This document shows positions 15,778-24,468 of a stretch of 64,000 nucleotides of DNA, in pieces. Origin of the DNA: an uncultured Chloroflexota bacterium (GTDB lineage Bacteria > Chloroflexota > Anaerolineae > Aggregatilineales > Phototrophicaceae); contig CALJKV010000124.1 of assembly GCA_937974245.1 (NCBI GenBank), positions 1-64,000 on the forward strand. The letters are read 5' to 3'. Position 1 is the stretch's first letter; every line of letters begins with the position of its first letter. A program made the translations under genes and the position numbers. The notes beneath the pieces were generated by a model. The model did no database searches, was not told the DNA's origin, and saw only the letters and a list, made by a program, of their open reading frames with translations.

Positions 15778-17145
15778 CTATGGACCCTGTACCACGTCGC
15801 CTTCGTTCACGCCGCTGATAATCTCGACCCGTTCGTCAGTTTGCAGGCCGATCTGCACATCCACACTGCGCGGGCCGTCGGGCGTATCCAGCACGACGAA
15901 TGTCCGGTTCTGGAAGGTGCGAATCGCAGCGGGCGGCAGCCACAGGACATCCTCACGCACTTGCAGCGGCATCTCCACCTCAATCAACTGGTTAGTCGCC
16001 ACGTTTGCCAGCGAAGCCGCCACACGGGTCGTCTGGTCAGCATCGCGGGAACTCAGCGGAATCTGGCGGACGATGCACTGGACGGCGCTCTCCGGGTCGT
16101 TAATCACCTGGCACACGCCGACCAGCCCCACGCTCAACTGTTGGGCATCGCCAATCGCCAGGCTGGCAACCGCTTCTTTTGGCTCTGGCCGCCCAATCGT
16201 GATGACTGTCGTGAAGGCCTGCACCTGGTCACCAGGGCGAATCGTGACTTCCAGGACTTCCCCGGCAATCGGCGCGTACAGTGATGAACGAGCGATGTCG
16301 GCGTTGATCTGGTCAATGTTCAACTGGGCCGAACGTATTGACTGCTCATCCGGGCTGGCGCTGGTGCGTGCCTGTTCGAGATTGAGTTCCGCCTGGATAA
16401 CCGAGTTTTCCGCCTGGGCGATACTGAACTGGTGATTGTTGAAATTCTGCGCCGCCGAATAATACTGATTCTGTGCGTTCTTCACGCCGTTCTCTGCGCT
16501 CTGAAGCTGCTGGTAAGCACTGTCCACCACTGAAGCCGGGTTATCCGGGCGGCTGATGGCGTCGTTATAACTGCGGCGGGCGTTCGCCAGCGACTGCTCG
16601 GCGCTCTCCAGGCTGAGCCGTGCTGATTCCAGCGAAGTCCAGGGGCTGCTGGCGCGGATGTTTTCCAGTTGCAACCGGGCATTTGCCAGCGAGATCTCAG
16701 CATTGGCGACTGACTGCACATTGCCCGCCGTGCCGGATTCGACACTTTGCTGCGCTGTTTCGAGCTGTAGCTGCGCCGAGGCCAACTGGTTTTCCAGACT
16801 GGTGATCTCATAGTCGGCCAGCAGGTCACCGATATTGACCGTATCGCCACGCTGTACATTCACCCGGCGGATCGTCCCGCTGATTTCAAAGGAAAGCTGC
16901 AACTGGTCACGGGGCTGCCAACGCCCGGTGAATTCGAGCAAATCCTGCACAACGCCGCGCTGGACGAGGTATGTCGGGCGGGCGACTGCCGGGGCTGTCG
17001 GAATCGGCGTGGAGGTGGGAGCAGCCTGCTGTTGTGCCTCGCTGTTGGTATTCAGGTTTTCGACGCCTGAGCACGCGGCGAGCGATACCAGCGCGAGGGG
17101 CAGCAGTATCCGAGTAATGTGACGATGCAACAACGAACCCAACAT
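15778..17145 (-). CDS. HlyD/MacA-like membrane fusion (adaptor) lipoprotein
   Basis: This 455-residue protein begins with a lipoprotein signal (LLPLALVSLAAC). It then has a biotinyl-lipoyl-like half (GTIRRVNVQRGDTVNIGDLL), a long alpha-hairpin of about 170 residues rich in Gln, Ala and Asn (residues 105-275), the second lipoyl half (SLYAPIAGEVLEVTIRPGDQV) and beta-barrel domains to the end. That is the order of HlyD/AcrA/MacA adaptors. In monoderm-like cells such proteins work with MacB-type ABC permeases. It lies between the FtsX permease and the two ATPases, which fits a tripartite export or envelope-stress transporter without an outer-membrane channel gene. Confidence 0.88.
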   Translation of the reverse strand: MLGSLLHRHITRILLPLALVSLAACSGVENLNTNSEAQQQAAPTSTPIPTAPAVARPTYLVQRGVVQDLLEFTGRWQPRDQLQLSFEISGTIRRVNVQRGDTVNIGDLLADYEITSLENQLASAQLQLETAQQSVESGTAGNVQSVANAEISLANARLQLENIRASSPWTSLESARLSLESAEQSLANARRSYNDAISRPDNPASVVDSAYQQLQSAENGVKNAQNQYYSAAQNFNNHQFSIAQAENSVIQAELNLEQARTSASPDEQSIRSAQLNIDQINADIARSSLYAPIAGEVLEVTIRPGDQVQAFTTVITIGRPEPKEAVASLAIGDAQQLSVGLVGVCQVINDPESAVQCIVRQIPLSSRDADQTTRVAASLANVATNQLIEVEMPLQVREDVLWLPPAAIRTFQNRTFVVLDTPDGPRSVDVQIGLQTDERVEIISGVNEGDVVQGP

Positions 17146-17169
17146 GAATATGAACTCCTCTTATAGCGA

Positions 17170-17199
17170 GATAGCATCTTAGCCTGATAGCATCTTAGC
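17170..17199. repeat. Short direct repeats in an operon gap
   Basis: The 14-mer GATAGCATCTTAGC occurs twice (17170-17183, 17186-17199) in the 95-base gap between the permease and adaptor genes. A looser GCTAACC-GCTATT repeat follows to 17225. It looks like local slippage duplication; no role is seen. Confidence 0.5.
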
Positions 17200-17240
17200 T
17201 TTTCAGGCTAACCAGCTATTGAGCTAACCGGCTATTCAGC

Positions 17241-19997
17241 TTACACCTCGCCCATTTTAATCACCGTAGACAATCGTTCGCGTCCCAGGAAAATCGTGGT
17301 GAAGAGCGTGACCGCCAGCAATACGGTAGCGAAGGCGGCGTATACCAGGATAATGTCGCCCCAGGCGACGCGAATCAGGTACGGGGGCAGCCCGCCGCTG
17401 AAGTCGAGCAGCGGCAGGAACAGCAGGGTTGTCACCACGCCAATCGTCGTGCCGCTCAGGATACCGCTGGTCGCCGCGATCCCCTGCAAAAACATCAGGT
17501 ACATGCCGACAGCGCCGCCGCTTAACCCCATCGCCCGCAGGGAACCGAGCTGGGTGGACTGCGCCTGGAATGAGGCTGCGCTCTGGATCGCCGCGCCGAC
17601 CAGTGTCAGCACAATCGAAGCCACGAACCCTACTGAAAGGAAGCCCAACACGCCGCGCCGCGAAGGGGCGGCCTGTGCTTCTCGCAGGGCGGCTTCCGGG
17701 TCGAGCCAGCGCAGCACCGGGTAACCCAGGGCATATACCTGCTGACGTATCGCCGCTACATCCGCGCCGGAGTCGAGGCGCATCCAGATGTCATACGGGA
17801 GTTCCGTTCCCACGGCTTCAAAGACCGGTTGTAAATTGGTGATAGCGAAGAAACCGGTATTCGGGTCGAGCGTGGGGAAGTAATCCACATAGCCGACAAT
17901 CGGCACTTTGCTCTCGTGCCAGGCGTTCAGCGCCGAGACCTGCATTGTCACTTCCTGGTTGATCGCCAGGTTGTAGGTTTCCGCCATTTTCCGGTTAATG
18001 ATGATGCCGGTACGATTGCCCGCCAGCTTGTTGAACAGGTCCGCCATCGGCTCGGCAGCGTAATCGTCACGGGCGCGAATCACTTCGGCAATCGTGGCGC
18101 GGTCAATGCCCAGCACTGTACCATCCACGCGCTGCGACGCCAGGACGAGCCGCGCCGAGTAGCGTCCCGCCGGAGAGACTGCCGCCACGCCCTCAACGGT
18201 CAGCAGGTCATCTACCGGCAGGTTGGTATAGCCGGTGACGGTCTGGGTGGTCTGGCCGCTGGCGTCGGTGCTGCTCTCGGTTTCGGCAGAAGAAACCACA
18301 ATCAACATGGCATCCGCGCCGATACTGTAGTCAATCGAATCCTTCAGGCTGCGGTCCAGGGTACTCGCCATCGAAGCAGTGAATCCGGTCAGGCTGAGTG
18401 TGAAGCACATCATGAGCAGTGTTCCCCGGTAACGCCCGATGGAGCGGGTCAGTTCGCGCAGCGCCATCAGCAGTACCAGGTCGCTGCTGTAAGCGATGAT
18501 GCCGCCCACGACCCGCAGCAGGAACGGCCATACCCGCAGGAACAACAGGGTAACGCCCAGCGAAAACAGGGTCGGCGCAATAAATACCAGAGGGTCACTG
18601 AAGGGGTCTTTGGCGTTCGTTACCAGGCCGCCCTGCCGCCAGAGCGTGTAGAACACGTAGAGCGCCGGGAGCAGTACGGCGAAATCAAGATAGGCCCGCT
18701 GCCACCAGGCTTTGGTCGCCCGTGCCTGCTGCTGCCGGTAGCTGGTGATCGTCTGGCGCATGGTACGCCACGCCAGAATCAAGCCGCTGCTGGCCGCCAG
18801 CAGACCGGTTGCCAGGCCGACCAGCACCACTTCTGCGGTAAACGGCGCTGTCAGAACGTCCGTACCGTTGAAACGCAGGAATGACGTAGTTTGCCCGACG
18901 AGCCGCACGACACCGGGAGACAGCGCCATGCCAATCCCCAGCGCCACGCCCGCCAGAATCAGCCACATCAGGGCGTGAATCATCAACAGTACCCGGCGGC
19001 TCATCCCCCGGCTGCGAAGCGTCACATCCTCGGTTTGCTGGCGGCTCACCAGCAGCCCGGCCACCATGATAACAAAATACAGCACCAGCCCGCCCACCGG
19101 CAAAATCACAATAATCAGCTGCTGGGTGAGTTGGGTCACGGTTTCATTAAAGGCGCTCAGGCCGTCGGTGGGGGAAAGGTCAAGGCGGATGCCGGGCAGC
19201 GCCGCCGTGACATCCCGCTCCCCGTTGATAATATTGCCTAACAGGCCGTCTACATCCGATGTTTTGACATTCGTCCCATCAAAAATCAGAAACCAGTCGG
19301 TTTCTTCCACCGGGCGTTCGATCTCGCCCGTCATGCTCCAGAGGACATCCTGAGGGACGAGAATCACCTGGTCAAAGAACTTGGGCGGGAAAATCCAGGA
19401 TGTATCGTTACTATTGACGGGAGTCCACAGCGCCGCGACACGAAATTCCAGTGACGCCGCGCCGGAACGGGCGACGCTCAGGATGTCACCTTGCTGCACG
19501 CCCATCTGATATAGCATTTTCTCTGAAATCAGGACGGGAATGGGGTCACCCTCGGCGGACGGTTCGGCGGGCCACTCCCCAGAGACAATCTGAATCTGTT
19601 CGTCCGCCCCCTCTAACGTGCCGATGGTAAATGCCCCCAGCGGCGCGCCGTCCTGGAGGCGTACCGTCCAGGCCCCGCCGCTGATATAGCGCACTTCACG
19701 GGCGGTGGGCAGGCCAATCGTATCCACAAAGCTACCCTCAATGGCGGCGGTGGCGCTGGTGACATCGGCCTGGGTGATATTGCCCTGCCAGCTCCCCAGG
19801 TAACGGAAACGGAAGGCATAAGCCGGGTCGCTCAAATGGGACGCCAAGAGGCCGGTATTCACCGCATCTACATAGAGCAGCAGGCTCAATGTCAATGTGG
19901 TTGCCGCTGAAAGCCCCACCAGCACCCATATCACGAGGATACGGTGGCGCCACAGGCGTTCCAGCGTGAACAGCAGCGTGTCTAACAGTCGAAACAT
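17241..19997 (-). CDS. FtsX-like ABC permease, duplicated (large)
   Basis: This 918-residue membrane protein has an N-terminal segment (ILVIWVLVGLSAATTLTLSL), a periplasmic-type domain (residues 45-290) and a three-segment FtsX domain near 290-420. Further membrane segments lie at 435-545, followed by a second external domain (545-790) and a second FtsX domain (VGFVASIVLTLVGAAIQSAA to the end). The two-FtsX layout matches the LolC/E-like and YknZ-type large permeases of mechanotransmission transporters, which usually export or move lipids, peptides or antibiotics rather than import. It follows the double solute-binding gene by 113 bases and precedes the adaptor and ATPase genes. Confidence 0.88.
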   Translation of the reverse strand: MFRLLDTLLFTLERLWRHRILVIWVLVGLSAATTLTLSLLLYVDAVNTGLLASHLSDPAYAFRFRYLGSWQGNITQADVTSATAAIEGSFVDTIGLPTAREVRYISGGAWTVRLQDGAPLGAFTIGTLEGADEQIQIVSGEWPAEPSAEGDPIPVLISEKMLYQMGVQQGDILSVARSGAASLEFRVAALWTPVNSNDTSWIFPPKFFDQVILVPQDVLWSMTGEIERPVEETDWFLIFDGTNVKTSDVDGLLGNIINGERDVTAALPGIRLDLSPTDGLSAFNETVTQLTQQLIIVILPVGGLVLYFVIMVAGLLVSRQQTEDVTLRSRGMSRRVLLMIHALMWLILAGVALGIGMALSPGVVRLVGQTTSFLRFNGTDVLTAPFTAEVVLVGLATGLLAASSGLILAWRTMRQTITSYRQQQARATKAWWQRAYLDFAVLLPALYVFYTLWRQGGLVTNAKDPFSDPLVFIAPTLFSLGVTLLFLRVWPFLLRVVGGIIAYSSDLVLLMALRELTRSIGRYRGTLLMMCFTLSLTGFTASMASTLDRSLKDSIDYSIGADAMLIVVSSAETESSTDASGQTTQTVTGYTNLPVDDLLTVEGVAAVSPAGRYSARLVLASQRVDGTVLGIDRATIAEVIRARDDYAAEPMADLFNKLAGNRTGIIINRKMAETYNLAINQEVTMQVSALNAWHESKVPIVGYVDYFPTLDPNTGFFAITNLQPVFEAVGTELPYDIWMRLDSGADVAAIRQQVYALGYPVLRWLDPEAALREAQAAPSRRGVLGFLSVGFVASIVLTLVGAAIQSAASFQAQSTQLGSLRAMGLSGGAVGMYLMFLQGIAATSGILSGTTIGVVTTLLFLPLLDFSGGLPPYLIRVAWGDIILVYAAFATVLLAVTLFTTIFLGRERLSTVIKMGEV

Positions 19998-20058
19998 GGC
20001 GCGTCGCGTCCCGGTAAATCCATTGTTCGTCGTTGATTTAGCATAACATTCTATGGAA

Positions 20059-20093
20059 CAGGGTTGAAGGGGAAAACTGTCCTTTCAACCCTG
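20059..20093. terminator. Hairpin between the binding-protein and permease genes
   Basis: CAGGGTTGAAGG (20059-20070) pairs with CCTTTCAACCCTG (20081-20093) with one mismatch/bulge. It lies just after the binding-protein gene. There is almost no T-run, so it may cause partial termination or protect the upstream mRNA, giving more binding protein than permease. Confidence 0.55.
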
Positions 20094-20110
20094 CTCAGAT
20101 TAGAGATGGA

Positions 20111-22801
20111 TTACCCGCCCGCGCGTCCAAAACCGATCAGTGAGCTGAAACCGGGGTCAACCTTTGTGGCACACTCCGCGATCTGCTGGAAACCAGCCCT
20201 GGGGTCATCGCTGGCGACATCCACCGGCGGCAGGGCTGCCACACATTCCAGGTAGCCATCGGCATAAATCTGCGCCTGAGCTAAACCGGCTTCTAAGTCA
20301 CCATCATTGAGAACGTAGTCATCGAATACCTGGTTCAGCCACAGGTTGAGGATGGCACTCGCCGGGTCGCCGCCAGTAACCAGGCTGTTCAGAGTAATCG
20401 TGTTCGGGTCGCCCAGCAGACGGTCAAACTCCAGGTAAGCGTCTATCGTGTCCTGTCCTTCCGTCGCCAACAGCGCCGGGTCGTTGATGGCCGAACGGCG
20501 GGCGGGCATCCCCCCGATGAGGGAGGTGTTCTGAGCGATGGTGCTGATCCAGCGGTAACAGGCGTCCGGGTTTTCCGCCGAGGCGCTGATATAGGCAGTG
20601 TACATGCTGTACGATACGGCGTTGTGCTGCAGGCCGGTGGGGTAGGTGGTCATCAGGTAGTCACTGTCGGTTGCTGCGCTGTTGGTGCCGCCCTGGCCGC
20701 CGCCCAGGCCGCGTCCAAATCCCTGTCCACGCCCGCCAAAAGCCTGGGTGCGGATGGGCGATTCGTCCGCCGCGCCGCCGAGGATGACAACGAAGCCGCC
20801 ACCCTGTTCGCTGCTATAGGCAATATAACCCTGCGTGGCGAGATCAAGCACCTGGCGGATCGCATCCACTGTGGCCGGGTCGGTAAAGTTGGCCGTCGGT
20901 GGGTTGGTGCGATAATCCAGCGGCGTGCCGCCGTAGGCCGCGATGAGCAGCAGCAGCGAAGTCCCGGCGTCCTGTGGGGCAAAGGGAGTCGGGTCTTCCG
21001 GGTAAACCTTGAGCGCCTGCAGCGCGTTCACAAACTCATCCACCGTCCAGCCGCCTTCGGGTTCAGGAACGCCGGCACGTGCGAACGCCGCCGGATCGTA
21101 CTCCATCACCTGCGGGCTGAGCGTCAGTGGCAGCGCCCAGGTCTTGTTATCCTGCTGCACCTGCGCCAGCACCCCGGAAACCATGTCGTTCGGATCGAAG
21201 TTCGGGTCGCTGTTCAGATACGGGTCGAGGTTGAGAATCGTCGTCAGATCGGTGTCCGCTACCGAGTTTGTCGGTAACACGAAACAATCATAGGTTGCCG
21301 CATCATCGTTGGACGAAATGCGCGGGTCGCCACCGGCATCCATAATGATTTCCCCAACCTGGGGATCACTGGCGACGAACTGATCTATCAAGGCCTGCCA
21401 CTGATCCTCGTTAGGCAGCCCGCCCAGACGGAACAGCGAACTATAGCCGAAATTCAGAGCGATTTTCCCGGCGGACAATACCACCGGCAAATCCGGGCTG
21501 GCGACGATAATCACCGTATCTGCGCCAATTTCGGCAGCCGTTTGCAGGTTGGCGACAGCGGCGGCTTCAGCATCCAGCAGCGCGGTACGGGCATCCAGTC
21601 CGTCCGTCTGCATACTCTGAATTGCCTGGGCAACATACGCGCTGAACCGCAGTTCTGATGCGCCGATGCCGGTGGGCAGCGCTTCGTCTAAGAGGGCTTC
21701 GGTGGCTGCGTCAGCGGCGCGGAAACGAAAACCCTGACCGGGGCCGCTGTTCGTATCGCTGGCTTGTATCCCCAGCATACTCTGGCGGGCTGGGCGGATA
21801 CCGAAGGGGTTGTTGGTCGCTTCGGGGCTGCTGGTCAGGAATTTCGCCAGATTATAGGCCTGCTCGGGGTAGAGTGTCCCTTTGCTGACGGCTACGGCCT
21901 GTGCATCCAGTTGAGCATGGCCGCCGGGCAGAATCACGCTCTGGCGTGTATCCTGCTGGTTGCCGGGGCCGCCGCCAATAAAGCCAAAACCGATAGACAT
22001 CGGTATGTCGCTAAAGCTTTCGCTGAAGCCGATAGAGACAATCCCCTCATCTACCATGTCGTACCAGGTTGTGAGCAAGGCTTCCAGTTCCGGGGTTGCC
22101 AGCAGCGGGGCTTCTGGCAGCGTGTTCATATCATAGAAACCGCGCCCTAGCAGACTGCGCAGCAGCAGCGCCACAGCATCGGCACTGGAAACCTGCATCC
22201 CCGGCGTCGTGACGGTGCCGGATGGGTCGCGCTCGGTTAAAGCGCCCGCCGCATAAGCCAGGTCGTCCAGCGTCCAACTGGCGTTGGGGTAGGCCAAGCC
22301 AAGCGCATCAAATGCCGCCGGGTCATAGCTGAGGGTGTTCAGGCTGGTCGAAACCGGCAGCGCCCACAGCCCACGATCCCACTGGAAGGCCTGGTACAGC
22401 GCCGGGTAGAAATCCTCCGCATACAAGGTGGGATCGCCGTTCGCCAGCGGCATCAAATCGAGGAAGTATCCAGCACGGGTGGCTTCCACTGTCAGGTTAC
22501 TGCTGGTCACGACCACCACATCAGCGGCGCTCACATACTCAGCGGTGGACTCCAGATAGCCGCTTACATCACTGGCTGCTGAAGTCGGGAAGAGCGTCTC
22601 CAGCCCGCCATCCACGACCTGAACCTGGACCCCGTATTGTTGTTCAAACGGGGCCAGAACTTCTGGCGTAAAGACATCAAGCATGAACTGCGGCACAGCC
22701 ATCTGTAGGATGACAGTCCCTTGTGCGCCTACCGCCGGGACAATGCCAACGACCAGCGCCAGGACAAACAATCCAACTAACAAACGTCCTCTGTACGTCA
22801 T
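20111..22801 (-). CDS. Tandem double extracellular solute-binding protein
   Basis: The 896-residue secreted protein has a signal peptide (LLVGLFVLALVVGIVPAVGA) and two family-1-type solute-binding modules: residues about 28-440 (FTPEVLAPFEQQYGVQVQVV; LWALPVSTSLNTLSYDP; PEQAYNLAKFLTSSPEA) and about 445-890 (EDQWQALIDQFVASD; TWALPLTLSPQVMEYDP; ENPDACYRWIS). Each shows the WALPxxxxxxxxxYDP segment typical of sugar-binding proteins. There is no lipobox. A Gly-rich insert (GGRGQGFGRGLGGGQGG) lies in module 2. No MalF/MalG-type permease is nearby; the next genes are an FtsX permease and adaptor. The start at 22801 has TAGGAGAG upstream; the Met-Met pair 30 bases earlier has none. Confidence 0.85.
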   Translation of the reverse strand: MTYRGRLLVGLFVLALVVGIVPAVGAQGTVILQMAVPQFMLDVFTPEVLAPFEQQYGVQVQVVDGGLETLFPTSAASDVSGYLESTAEYVSAADVVVVTSSNLTVEATRAGYFLDLMPLANGDPTLYAEDFYPALYQAFQWDRGLWALPVSTSLNTLSYDPAAFDALGLAYPNASWTLDDLAYAAGALTERDPSGTVTTPGMQVSSADAVALLLRSLLGRGFYDMNTLPEAPLLATPELEALLTTWYDMVDEGIVSIGFSESFSDIPMSIGFGFIGGGPGNQQDTRQSVILPGGHAQLDAQAVAVSKGTLYPEQAYNLAKFLTSSPEATNNPFGIRPARQSMLGIQASDTNSGPGQGFRFRAADAATEALLDEALPTGIGASELRFSAYVAQAIQSMQTDGLDARTALLDAEAAAVANLQTAAEIGADTVIIVASPDLPVVLSAGKIALNFGYSSLFRLGGLPNEDQWQALIDQFVASDPQVGEIIMDAGGDPRISSNDDAATYDCFVLPTNSVADTDLTTILNLDPYLNSDPNFDPNDMVSGVLAQVQQDNKTWALPLTLSPQVMEYDPAAFARAGVPEPEGGWTVDEFVNALQALKVYPEDPTPFAPQDAGTSLLLLIAAYGGTPLDYRTNPPTANFTDPATVDAIRQVLDLATQGYIAYSSEQGGGFVVILGGAADESPIRTQAFGGRGQGFGRGLGGGQGGTNSAATDSDYLMTTYPTGLQHNAVSYSMYTAYISASAENPDACYRWISTIAQNTSLIGGMPARRSAINDPALLATEGQDTIDAYLEFDRLLGDPNTITLNSLVTGGDPASAILNLWLNQVFDDYVLNDGDLEAGLAQAQIYADGYLECVAALPPVDVASDDPRAGFQQIAECATKVDPGFSSLIGFGRAGG

Positions 22802-23265
22802 CGCCTGCAACTCTCCTATTGAATTCATCAAAGGTGGTTATTTATCGTGTGTAAACATCGAGAAACGGTCAGAAACTGTGGTCGGTGAGGGACGTTCTAT
22901 CCAGTTAGCCAGCCGGAAGCATACGCGAGTACGCCTCAGAGCGATGATTATCCCTCATTGCCAGCCGCCAGTGTAGTCTCCACCGGTTGCGGTGTGGTTA
23001 CATGCAGGTTACAAGGTCGTAATCAACATTAGCTGATGGGCTACCTGTGAATAGGTAGCCTGTTCGAATGCAGTGCGCTGCAATCCCCGTAGCGCATTGG
23101 GTGCGGGTGCAGGAAAGGGTATATCGTAACAGGCTGTGGCCATGCCATTGATTTCTGGAGCATTTCAAATATTATTCACAAATCTCTTGTGATTAACTTC
23201 TCAAATCGCTGTAGACTAAGCTGTAATGACTTCTCAAAATCCTGAATATTTGCGGCGGAAATTGC
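22802..23265. other. Divergent intergenic region with two hairpins
   Basis: No gene is seen. A perfect stem GGCTACCT-6-AGGTAGCC lies at 23039-23060 without a T-run. Near the response-regulator gene, TCACAA-5-TTGTGA (23176-23192) is a likely protein-binding palindrome, and ACTTCTCAAA occurs twice (about 23195 and 23227). The promoters of both the leftward operon and the rightward regulator gene must lie here. Confidence 0.5.
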
Positions 23266-23637
23266 ATGGCTCACATTCTCCTCGTTGATGACAACATTCC
23301 ATTCTCCAAGGTACTGGCTTTGACACTACAAGAGTCGGGACACCAGGTCACAGTTGGAAATAATGGTTCGGAAGGGTTAAACATACTCTCCAGTGTCGGG
23401 TCACCCGACTTCGTTGTATGCGATATTTTGATGGGTGGTATGGATGGCCTGACATTCCTTCAGCGTGTCCGGCAAAACCCGAACTGGGTTTCTATTCCAG
23501 TGGTCATGATGACCAGTGATCCCAACGTTACTCAGGAACACACCGCCATGGAATACGGAGCAAACGGCTATTTAGTCAAGCCCTTCAGCTTCAAACTGTT
23601 AGAGGCTATTCTCCATAAACACGGTCTTATACCCTAA
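23266..23637 (+). CDS. Single-domain response regulator
   Basis: This 123-residue CheY-like receiver domain has no output domain. It shows the acidic pair in ILLVDDN, the phosphorylatable Asp in FVVCDILMGGMDG, the conserved Thr/Ser in VVMMTSD and Lys in LVKPFSF. It would pass a phosphoryl group from a histidine kinase that is not in the window. A short palindrome upstream suggests regulated expression. It may work as a phosphorelay intermediate or control an output protein by binding. Confidence 0.9.
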   Translation: MAHILLVDDNIPFSKVLALTLQESGHQVTVGNNGSEGLNILSSVGSPDFVVCDILMGGMDGLTFLQRVRQNPNWVSIPVVMMTSDPNVTQEHTAMEYGANGYLVKPFSFKLLEAILHKHGLIP

Positions 23638-23702
23638 TTCCGCGTTTCAAATGCAATCTTAATGTTGTAATCCCTTGCATTCTATCAAAAAGCGTGATAG
23701 TC

Positions 23703-23878
23703 TTTCGCTCATGCGAAACACTTTTGCTTTGACCGCCCACGAAATGAAGTCCGCCACTTGTCTGTGTATGTGTGGTATGTTGCCATTTCCTGGACGGGCG
23801 ATCCGGCGGCGCGTGTAGCTTCCGCCGCAGCGATGCGAAACTGCAGAGCCAACCGTCCAGGTTGGCTCTTTTTATTTT
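23703..23878 (+). ncRNA. Structured leader with terminator/antiterminator, possible riboswitch
   Basis: The leader before the sulfur operon shows hairpins TTTCGC-TCAT-GCGAAA (23703-23718) and CGGCGG/CCGCCG (23804-23827), then an intrinsic terminator (23845-23869). CCTGGACGG at 23789-23797 is the exact reverse complement of CCGTCCAGG at 23853-23861, which covers the loop and inner stem of the terminator. The two pairings exclude each other, the design of an attenuator. No motif of a known riboswitch class (T-box, SAM, cobalamin, Moco) is recognised. Upstream limit and promoter are not certain. Confidence 0.5.
23845..23878 (+). terminator. Intrinsic terminator ahead of the sulfur operon
   Basis: AGAGCCAACC (23845-23854), loop GTCCA and GGTTGGCTCT (23860-23869) form ten perfect pairs followed by TTTTATTTT. 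It ends only about 50 bases before the first operon gene, so it can control read-through into that operon rather than just ending the response-regulator gene. Confidence 0.85.
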
Positions 23879-23928
23879 CGGGCAGTGACGGCGATGCCCT
23901 TGTGCTATCCGATGACAACAAGTGAGCG

Positions 23929-24363
23929 ATGATAATGCCGGTGATTTTAAATGAAGCATTGAAAGCGCGTATCTGGGCGCAGATGGAAAGCAGCTATCCG
24001 AATGAGGGCGGCGGTTTCTTGTTAGGCGAAGTCCGCGGCAAACAGGTATTGATTTCGGACGTGGTCGGTATTCCCAATACCTTTGCTGAAGAAGAACAGT
24101 ACCATCGTTATGCCATGACGCCCCAGAATTACGAACGGATTGAGGCGCAGGCCGAAGCGCAGGGGCTAGCGCTGGTGGGGTATTATCACAGTCACCCGGA
24201 CGCGCTGCCCGTGCCGTCGCGGTTTGACCGTCATTACGCCTGGCCGAACTTCATCTACCTGATTACAGCTGTCGCCAGCGGGCAGGCTGTCAACAGCCGG
24301 GCGTGGCGGCTGCGGGCAGACCGTTCCCGGTTTAATGAGGCGGCCCTACGGATACAAAATTAG
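23929..24363 (+). CDS. JAMM/MPN metalloprotease, Mec-like
   Basis: This 144-residue protein has the JAMM zinc-protease motif: a Glu in NEGGGFLLGE, then His-Ser-His (YYHSHPDALP) with Ser and Asp at the right distance (VPSRFD). Prokaryotic members cut small ubiquitin-like carriers after the Gly-Gly end. In mycobacteria the Mec protease frees cysteine from the CysO-cysteine adduct, and here the gene leads a cluster holding a CysO-like carrier and a MoeZ-like activator. That role is therefore likely. The start may be 23929 or 23935; the ribosome site is weak. It follows the attenuator-like leader. Confidence 0.88.
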   Translation: MIMPVILNEALKARIWAQMESSYPNEGGGFLLGEVRGKQVLISDVVGIPNTFAEEEQYHRYAMTPQNYERIEAQAEAQGLALVGYYHSHPDALPVPSRFDRHYAWPNFIYLITAVASGQAVNSRAWRLRADRSRFNEAALRIQN

Positions 24364-24366
24364 CGT

Positions 24367-24413
24367 CAGCCCTCAGTGATTCCCCGGTGTTGCCGGTAGA
24401 TGACTGAGGGCTG
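24367..24413. repeat. Inverted repeat inside the sulfur operon
   Basis: CAGCCCTCAGT (24367-24377) pairs perfectly with ACTGAGGGCTG (24403-24413), and CCGG-5-CCGG lies inside (24384-24396). No T-run follows. It probably folds in the mRNA between the protease and rhodanese genes and may affect relative expression. Confidence 0.6.
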
Positions 24414-24468
24414 ATGGCTAATTCAAGCTGTTGGCGGCGGTGGCATTTTTATATGAGGGAGAGTTTGT

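Noticed and set aside
17166..17240. Short direct repeats as a possible regulatory array
   Set aside because: Only two near-adjacent copies within an operon gap; slippage explains them.
23640..23880. Known riboswitch or T-box leader
   Set aside because: The T-box sequence, SAM, cobalamin and molybdenum-cofactor signature motifs were looked for and not seen; it is kept as an unassigned structured leader.
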